A stretch of DNA of 7,270 nucleotides from Lachnoclostridium sp. UBA6475. Its GTDB lineage: Bacteria; Bacillota; Clostridia; Lachnospirales; Lachnospiraceae. This document shows positions 1-4,333 of the stretch, one piece after another. The DNA is taken from the NCBI GenBank assembly GCA_002435545.1, contig DJNB01000002.1, positions 1 to 7,270 on the forward strand, given 5' to 3'. The notes beneath the pieces were generated by a model, which had not been told where the DNA came from, made no database searches, and was given only the letters and a program-made list of their open reading frames with translations. The translations under genes and the position numbers were made by a program. The first letter of the stretch is position 1. Each line of letters starts with the position of its first letter.

Positions 1-1
1 G

Positions 2-394
2 AAAGTGATCGGGGCGAGTGCCGTGCTTCTGATCTGTTCTCTTTTGGAGGAAGAAACGCTTTGCGAGTGGATCGCACTGAGCCATAGTCTGGGACTTTCG
101 GCACTGGTGGAGGCACACGATGAAGAAGAGATTCAGATGGCGGTGCGCGCCGGAGCAAGGATTATCGGTGTCAATAACCGTAATCTGAAGACGTTTGAAG
201 TCGATATCCATAACTGCATTCGACAGAGAAAGCACATTCCTTCGGACATTTTATTTGTGGCAGAAAGCGGGATCAAATGCAGAGAGGACATCGCGGCACT
301 GGAACAAGGTGGTGTCGATGGAGTGCTGATCGGAGAAACGCTGATGCGGAGTCCGGACAAAGAGGCGACACTGCGCCGGCTGAAAGGACGGTAA
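2..394 (+). CDS. trpC: Indole-3-glycerol phosphate synthase, C-terminal half (5' end outside window)
   Basis: Converts carboxyphenylamino-deoxyribulose phosphate (CdRP) to indole-3-glycerol phosphate, the step after TrpF in cytosolic tryptophan synthesis. The frame is open from base 2 and gives 130 residues to the TAA at 392-394, about the second half of a family that is usually near 260 residues. Visible family motifs in order are GASAVLLI, LVEAHDEEE (catalytic-type Glu, codon 110-112), IGVNNRNLKTFEVD (substrate-binding Asn) and VAESGI, followed by GVDGVLIGETLMR near the end of the barrel. The early catalytic lysines lie upstream of the window. An internal GTG at base 5 is in frame, but it falls in the middle of the barrel and is not a start. 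The next gene begins four bases after the stop, so the two are surely cotranscribed. Identification is firm; only the N-terminal part is unseen. Confidence 0.96.
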   Translation, partial: KVIGASAVLLICSLLEEETLCEWIALSHSLGLSALVEAHDEEEIQMAVRAGARIIGVNNRNLKTFEVDIHNCIRQRKHIPSDILFVAESGIKCREDIAALEQGGVDGVLIGETLMRSPDKEATLRRLKGR

Positions 395-398
395 TGCC

Positions 399-1022
399 AT
401 GAAGTTAAAATTTTGCGGCATACGAAGACACGAAGACGCAGCCTATGTGAACGAAGTAAAGCCGGATTACGCCGGATTTATATTGGCAAAGAGCAGACGT
501 CAGATCACAAAAGAGCAGGCAATGGAACTTAGATCCTTGATATTGCCGGAAATTCCGGTGGTTGGCGTATTCGTCAATGAGAAGCCGGAGACGATCATCC
601 GCTACGTAAAAGAAAAAGCGATTGATATGGTTCAGCTTCATGGAGACGAGAGCAATGAGGAAGTTCTTCAGATTAAAGAAGCGACAGGAGCCAAAGTGAT
701 CAAAGCCGTCCGCGCAAAAGATGTGGAAAGCATCCGAAAAGCCGATGCGATGGATTGTGATTATCTGCTGATTGATGCATATCAGCCGGGGGTGTACGGA
801 GGAACCGGAAATGCATTTGACTGGACGATGATCCCGGAGGACCTGCACCATCCGTTTTTTCTGGCAGGCGGTCTGAATGCCTCCAATGTGCGGCAGGCCA
901 TGCAGCAGGTACCGGCATATGCCCTGGATATCAGCGGTGGAATTGAGATAGACGGTTGTAAGAATTTGGAAAAAATGAAAGAGATTAAAAAGATTGGAGA
1001 TGAAGAAAATGTCGAAGTCTAG
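399..1022 (+). CDS. trpF: Phosphoribosylanthranilate isomerase
   Basis: Catalyses the Amadori rearrangement of N-(5-phosphoribosyl)anthranilate to CdRP, the substrate of TrpC. The 207-residue length is normal for a free-standing TIM-barrel TrpF. Cys6 in MKLKFCGIRR and Asp126 in LLIDAYQPG match the general base and general acid known for this family. VQLHGDE (78-84), the GGTG loop (134-137), FFLAGGLNASNV (153-164) and LDISGGIE (176-183) are the usual barrel and phosphate-binding motifs. The ATG at 399 has an AAAGGA ribosome site at 383-388. The ATG at 394 overlaps the trpC stop but is in another frame. The gene is separate from trpC, unlike the trpC-trpF fusion of E. coli. Its last 14 bases, including the TAG stop, overlap the start of trpB, which suggests translational coupling. 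Confidence 0.97.
   Translation: MKLKFCGIRRHEDAAYVNEVKPDYAGFILAKSRRQITKEQAMELRSLILPEIPVVGVFVNEKPETIIRYVKEKAIDMVQLHGDESNEEVLQIKEATGAKVIKAVRAKDVESIRKADAMDCDYLLIDAYQPGVYGGTGNAFDWTMIPEDLHHPFFLAGGLNASNVRQAMQQVPAYALDISGGIEIDGCKNLEKMKEIKKIGDEENVEV
996..1000 (+). promoter_or_regulatory. Ribosome binding site that decides the trpB start
   Basis: GGAGA lies inside the end of trpF, nine bases before the ATG at 1009. In-frame alternatives at 994 (TTG) and 1000 (ATG) overlap or touch this site and have no well-spaced ribosome site of their own. The ATG at 1009 is therefore preferred. Confidence 0.75.
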
Positions 1023-2199
1023 AGGACGTTTTGGTATTCACGGGGGACAATATATCCCGGAAACACTGATGAATGCCGTAATTGAATTGGAACAGGCATA
1101 TCGAAAATACAAGGAGGATCCGGATTTTGTAAGAGAGTTCAATGAAATGCTTGCGACGTATGTGGGCAGACCATCCCTTTTATATTATGCGGATCGTATG
1201 ACAAAAGATCTGGGAGGAGCCAAGATTTATCTGAAACGAGAAGATCTGAACCACACCGGATCTCATAAATTGAACAATGCACTCGGCCAGGCATTGTTAG
1301 CGAAACGAATGGGAAAGAAACGATTGATCGCAGAGACAGGAGCCGGACAGCATGGAGTGGCGACAGCGACGATCGCAGCATTTCTTGGTATGGAATGTGA
1401 GGTGTTTATGGGAAAAGAAGATACCGAACGCCAGGCGCTGAATGTATTTCGTATGGAACTTTTGGGCGCTAAAGTACATGCAGTGACAAGCGGAACACAG
1501 ACGTTGAAAGATGCGGTAAATGAGACACTTCGTGAGTGGACCAACCGTATCGATGATACGCATTATGTGATCGGTTCCGTTATGGGACCGGCACCATTTC
1601 CGGAAATTGTAAGAGATTTCCAGAGTGTCATCGGAAAAGAAATTAAATCCCAGCTGATGGAACGGGAGGGAAAACTCCCGGATGCGGTCATTGCCTGTGT
1701 CGGCGGCGGCAGCAATGCAATGGGTGCTTTTTATGACTTTATTCCGGATGAATCCGTACAGCTGATCGGCTGTGAAGCTGCCGGACACGGAGTAAATACC
1801 GATAAAAATGCAGCAACCATCGCCAATGGAACACTGGGCGTATTTCACGGCATGAAATCGTATTTCTGTCAGGATAAATATGGACAGATCGCACCGGTAT
1901 ATTCGATCTCAGCAGGGCTTGACTATCCGGGAATCGGACCCGAACACGCCCATCTGCATGACATCGGCCGTGCCCAGTATGTGCCGGTTACAGACGAAGA
2001 AGCCGTTTCCGCATTTGAATATCTGTCAAGGATCGAGGGAATCATTCCGGCGATCGAGAGTTCCCATGCTCTGGCATATGCGAGAAAACTGGCACCGACG
2101 ATGAACAAGGATCAGATCATTGTAGTTAATATTTCAGGACGTGGCGACAAAGATGTGGCAGCCATTGCAAGATACAGGGGGGTCGAACTTTATGAGTAA
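1009..2199 (+). CDS. trpB: Tryptophan synthase beta chain
   Basis: This PLP enzyme condenses indole with L-serine to give L-tryptophan. It normally works as an alpha2-beta2 complex in which indole is channelled from TrpA. With the ATG at 1009 the protein has 396 residues, the usual size of a TrpB1-type chain. Key residues are the PLP Schiff-base lysine Lys87 in HTGSHKLNNA, Glu109 in AETGAGQHG (the catalytic Glu of the family), the PLP-phosphate loop GGGSNA (232-237), GLDYPGIGPEHA (303-314) and the C-terminal SGRGDKD (376-382) with the serine that contacts the PLP ring nitrogen. The N-terminal FGIHGGQYIPETL is the canonical beginning. The start overlaps trpF by 14 bases and the end overlaps trpA by 8. 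Nothing appears missing or broken. Confidence 0.98.
   Translation: MSKSRGRFGIHGGQYIPETLMNAVIELEQAYRKYKEDPDFVREFNEMLATYVGRPSLLYYADRMTKDLGGAKIYLKREDLNHTGSHKLNNALGQALLAKRMGKKRLIAETGAGQHGVATATIAAFLGMECEVFMGKEDTERQALNVFRMELLGAKVHAVTSGTQTLKDAVNETLREWTNRIDDTHYVIGSVMGPAPFPEIVRDFQSVIGKEIKSQLMEREGKLPDAVIACVGGGSNAMGAFYDFIPDESVQLIGCEAAGHGVNTDKNAATIANGTLGVFHGMKSYFCQDKYGQIAPVYSISAGLDYPGIGPEHAHLHDIGRAQYVPVTDEEAVSAFEYLSRIEGIIPAIESSHALAYARKLAPTMNKDQIIVVNISGRGDKDVAAIARYRGVELYE
2176..2182 (+). promoter_or_regulatory. Ribosome binding site of trpA
   Basis: AGGGGGG sits in the end of trpB, nine bases before the ATG at 2192. It selects this ATG over the in-frame GTG at 2141, which would add 17 residues with no family counterpart and lies deep within trpB. 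Confidence 0.75.
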
Positions 2200-2962
2200 G
2201 ATAGCACAGGCATTTGATCATGGAAAAGCATTTATACCATTTGTAACAGCAGGAGATCCGGACTTGGAAACAACCAGAGAGCTTCTTCCGGTGTTGCAGG
2301 AAAGCGGCGCAGATCTGATCGAGATCGGAATCCCGTTTTCGGATCCGGTCGCGGAGGGAATTGTTATCCAGAAAGCCGACGAGAGGGCATTGGCGGCAGG
2401 GACGACGACCGACAAGATCTTTGATATGGTAGAATCCCTCCGGGATAAGATGCACGTTCCTATGGTATTTATGACATATGCAAATGTAATCTTTGTCTAC
2501 GGCATTGAAAAATTTGCCAAACGTTCCCAAGAGATCGGTATGAGCGGAGTGATCATTCCGGATGTTCCATTTGAAGAGAAAGAAGAAATGGATTCCGTAT
2601 TTTCCCAATACGGACTGGACGTCATTTCCCTGATCGCACCGACATCCCACGACCGCATCCAGGCGATCGCAGCAGAGGCAAAAGGATTTGTATACTGCGT
2701 GTCCAGTCTCGGTGTAACCGGTATGCGGAGCACGATCAACAAAGGCGTGGCACAGATGATCGAGCAGGTCAAGAAGACAAAAGACATTCCATGTGCGATC
2801 GGATTTGGTATCTCGACACCGGAGCAGGCAAAAGAGATGGCAGAATTTTCCGATGGTGTGATCGTAGGAAGCGCCATTGTGAAGCTGATCGAGACTTACG
2901 GAAAAGACTGCATCAATCCGGTGGCAGAGTATGTGAAAAGCATGAAAAATGCCATTTCCTAA
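2192..2962 (+). CDS. trpA: Tryptophan synthase alpha chain
   Basis: Cleaves indole-3-glycerol phosphate to indole and glyceraldehyde-3-phosphate and passes the indole to TrpB. From the ATG at 2192 the protein has 256 residues, slightly shorter than the roughly 268 of E. coli. Motifs in order are FIPFVTAGDPD (14-24), LIEIGIPFSDP with catalytic Glu44 (equivalent to E. coli Glu49), FMTYANVIFVYG (93-104), GVIIPDVPFEE (119-129), the mobile loop SSLGVTGMRS (171-180), IGFGIST (203-209) and GVIVGSAIV (222-230). The second catalytic acid, Asp60 in E. coli (PLADGP), aligns with Glu55 in PVAEGI, and the following Pro is Ile57. The fold and all other motifs are intact, so it is most likely active. It is the last trp gene and overlaps trpB by 8 bases. 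No clear terminator follows. Confidence 0.97.
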   Translation: MSKIAQAFDHGKAFIPFVTAGDPDLETTRELLPVLQESGADLIEIGIPFSDPVAEGIVIQKADERALAAGTTTDKIFDMVESLRDKMHVPMVFMTYANVIFVYGIEKFAKRSQEIGMSGVIIPDVPFEEKEEMDSVFSQYGLDVISLIAPTSHDRIQAIAAEAKGFVYCVSSLGVTGMRSTINKGVAQMIEQVKKTKDIPCAIGFGISTPEQAKEMAEFSDGVIVGSAIVKLIETYGKDCINPVAEYVKSMKNAIS

Positions 2963-2979
2963 AATTATGAACAAAATTT

Positions 2980-3002
2980 CACTTTTATTTTCTCATAAAG
3001 TG
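2980..3002. repeat. Imperfect inverted repeat between trpA and the lipoprotein gene
   Basis: The arms CACTTTTAT (2980-2988) and ATAAAGTG (2995-3002) pair over 8 bp with one bulged T and a six-base loop TTTCTC. No U-tract follows, so it is a poor terminator for trpA. It ends directly before the TG of the predicted extended -10 element and covers the -35 and spacer region. An operator is one possible reading. It is AT-rich and could be chance. Confidence 0.4.
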
Positions 3003-3011
3003 TGATAGAAT
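3003..3011 (+). promoter_or_regulatory. Predicted extended -10 promoter of the foldase lipoprotein gene
   Basis: TG-A-TAGAAT is an extended -10 element (TGn plus a 5/6 match to TATAAT). The expected -35 position (about 2983-2988, TTTTAT) matches poorly, so the promoter would depend on the TG extension. Transcription would start near 3018, giving a leader of about 30 bases before the GTG start. The same core, TGATARAATGAAT, occurs in the promoter of the next gene. Confidence 0.6.
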
Positions 3012-3016
3012 GAATA

Positions 3017-3026
3017 TTAACGTTAA
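3017..3026. repeat. Perfect 10-bp palindrome TTAACGTTAA at the predicted transcription start
   Basis: The palindrome is exact and lies just after the -10 element, seven bases before the ribosome site. It could be a repressor half-site pair or a short chance palindrome in AT-rich DNA. No regulator family is recognised. Confidence 0.3.
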
Positions 3027-3032
3027 GTTATT

Positions 3033-3038
3033 AGGAGG
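3033..3038 (+). promoter_or_regulatory. Strong ribosome binding site supporting a GTG start
   Basis: AGGAGG is a full Shine-Dalgarno match, nine bases before the GTG at 3048. It decides the start: the lipoprotein signal peptide begins exactly there, and no in-frame ATG precedes it at usable spacing. Confidence 0.85.
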
Positions 3039-3047
3039 AAAAACGAA

Positions 3048-4154
3048 GTGAAAAGACGAGCAGTTATTTTAAGTATGGTATTATCCGCTTCTTTGATGCT
3101 TACAGGATGTTCCTGGAGCGAGATAAAGAGCAAATTTACAGGAGAAGATTCCAGCACGACGACAACAACCGCATCGCAGGACGATGACTATGTTGCGTCG
3201 GAGTGTGTGACAATTCCTGAATATAAAGGAATTGAAGTAGATTGTACGGTATCCGATGATGAAGTACAGTCTCAGTTGGATTCCTTTGTCAGCCAGAACT
3301 CTACGGAGAAGAAGGTGAAAAAAGGAAAATGTAAAAAAGGCGATACGGTAAATATTGATTACGAAGGAAAGACAGATGGCAAGGCTTTCGAGGGCGGAAG
3401 TGCTTCGGGAAGTGCTATCACTCTTGGATCTTCCGGATTTATTGATGGATTTGATGATGGTGTCATCGGTATGAAACCGGGTGAAACCAAAGACCTCAAC
3501 CTCAAATTCCCGGATGATTATTCCAATAACAAAGATCTTGCCGGAAAAGCAGCGGTATTTACAGTAACTTTGAATTACATTTCAAAGACCAATACACCGA
3601 AACTGACAGACAAGCTGGTTTCTGAAAAGACAGAGTACAAGACGATTGAGGAATACAAAAAGTCGATCGTTGAGGATCTGAAAAAGGAAAAGAAAGACAG
3701 TGCAGGCTCTACGGCTTACGGTGAAGTGGAGAACAAAGCAGAAGTGAAGAAATATCCGGATTCGATCGTGAATACGGCAAGTTCCCAGTTGGATGCATAT
3801 TACCGCTACACAGCAAAGCAGTATGGTTTTGATGATTTCAATACCTTCCTGACACAGTCCGGTATGACGGAAGATACGTACAAAGAGCAGTTGCAGCAGG
3901 CAGCGCAGAGCATTGCGAAGACGCAGCTTTTGACAGAAGCCATTGCAGAAAAAGAGGGTATCACCGTTTCTGACGATGAGATCACGAAAGAGATGCAGAA
4001 AGTGGAAGAGCAGGGTGGAACCGTAGACGAATTGAAGCAGAACTTCAAAGATCTTTACGGAGATGTGATCACGATTGAAAAATATTATAAGATCACACTG
4101 CTTACCAATAAAGTGATCGATATGGTCGGTGAAAATGCTAAGATTAAGGAATAA
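3048..4154 (+). CDS. Trigger-factor-like FKBP-type peptidyl-prolyl isomerase lipoprotein
   Basis: A predicted lipid-anchored foldase on the outer face of the membrane, likely catalysing cis-trans isomerisation of X-Pro bonds and acting as a chaperone. The 368 residues begin with a lipoprotein signal (KRR, hydrophobic 5-18, lipobox LTGC with Cys21). A Ser/Thr-rich tether (35-44, five Thr in a row) and a DDD stretch follow. Residues 58-80 (YKGIEVDCTVSDDEV) resemble the trigger factor linker. An FKBP domain spans about 97-178, from GDTVNIDYEG through AFEGG, GFIDGFDDG and FPDDY to DLAGKAAVFTV, and aligns well with the E. coli trigger factor PPIase domain. Residues 185-355 (from PKLTDKLV) match the trigger factor C-terminal helical chaperone domain. 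The ribosome-docking N-terminal domain is absent. It differs from PrsA, which has a parvulin domain. The gene stands alone between its own promoter and a terminator. Confidence 0.9.
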   Translation: MKRRAVILSMVLSASLMLTGCSWSEIKSKFTGEDSSTTTTTASQDDDYVASECVTIPEYKGIEVDCTVSDDEVQSQLDSFVSQNSTEKKVKKGKCKKGDTVNIDYEGKTDGKAFEGGSASGSAITLGSSGFIDGFDDGVIGMKPGETKDLNLKFPDDYSNNKDLAGKAAVFTVTLNYISKTNTPKLTDKLVSEKTEYKTIEEYKKSIVEDLKKEKKDSAGSTAYGEVENKAEVKKYPDSIVNTASSQLDAYYRYTAKQYGFDDFNTFLTQSGMTEDTYKEQLQQAAQSIAKTQLLTEAIAEKEGITVSDDEITKEMQKVEEQGGTVDELKQNFKDLYGDVITIEKYYKITLLTNKVIDMVGENAKIKE

Positions 4155-4187
4155 CAGCATATAAAACCTAAAAATAGACGATGAATG

Positions 4188-4229
4188 AACTGTCCAGACA
4201 AAAGGGATTTTGTTTGGACAGTTTTTTTT
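4188..4229 (+). terminator. Strong intrinsic terminator of the foldase lipoprotein gene
   Basis: A 16-bp stem pairs 4188-4203 (AACTGTCCAGACAAAA) with 4208-4223 (TTTTGTTTGGACAGTT). It contains one G-U pair and is closed by a GGGA (GNRA-type) loop. A run of eight T at 4222-4229 follows. There is no T-run on the opposite strand at the other side, so it acts on + strand transcripts only. It lies 34 bases after the stop codon and separates this gene from the next. Confidence 0.95.
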
Positions 4230-4240
4230 GTAACAAAGTA

Positions 4241-4269
4241 TTGCAGTAAGTGAAAAAAAATGATAAAAT
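4241..4269 (+). promoter_or_regulatory. Predicted promoter of the leucine-rich-repeat protein gene
   Basis: TTGCAG (4241-4246) serves as -35, separated by 17 bases from TAAAAT (4264-4269, 5/6 match). A TG at 4261-4262 makes it an extended -10. An A-run (4253-4260) fills the spacer. Transcription would start near 4276, leaving a leader of roughly 58 bases. It lies immediately after the upstream terminator, so the next gene has its own unit. Confidence 0.75.
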
Positions 4270-4292
4270 GAATCTGTATATTTTATAAATAA

Positions 4293-4308
4293 ATGTCAAA
4301 GTTGACAT
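4293..4308. promoter_or_regulatory. Operator-like palindrome in the leader of the LRR gene
   Basis: ATGTCAA-AG-TTGACAT is a perfect 7-bp inverted repeat with a two-base centre, located between the predicted start of transcription and the ribosome site. The two arms are flanked by AAATAA on both sides. Its position just downstream of the promoter suits a repressor site that blocks early elongation. In RNA it could form only a small 5-6 bp hairpin. No specific regulator family is claimed. Confidence 0.5.
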
Positions 4309-4318
4309 AAATAACAAG

Positions 4319-4326
4319 AAAAGGAG
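4319..4326 (+). promoter_or_regulatory. Ribosome binding site of the LRR gene
   Basis: AAAAGGAG lies seven bases before the ATG at 4334 and fixes this start. The predicted signal peptide begins directly at that codon. Confidence 0.85.
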
Positions 4327-4333
4327 ACTGACT

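Noticed and set aside
1297..1848. 183-codon minus-strand open frame opposite trpB
   Set aside because: It lies entirely within the antisense of conserved trpB and has a composition typical of a reverse-frame shadow.
2126..2974. Long open frame of 282 codons on the minus strand opposite trpA
   Set aside because: It is fully antisense to a certain trpA, its Cys/His-rich translation resembles no family, and it has no promoter or ribosome site. It is a shadow of codon use on the + strand.
2980..3002. Inverted repeat as a rho-independent terminator of trpA
   Set aside because: The stem is short, AT-rich and bulged, and the following bases are TGATAGAATG, not a U-tract.
3582..4160. 192-codon minus-strand frame with hydrophobic-looking Phe/Leu-rich product
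   Set aside because: The Phe/Leu content comes from reverse complements of Lys/Glu codons in the foldase lipoprotein. No start signals are seen.
4302..4307. TTGACA as a perfect -35 box for a second LRR-gene promoter
   Set aside because: About 17 bases downstream is the ribosome site and start region, with no -10 like hexamer. The TTGACA is better explained as one arm of the palindrome.
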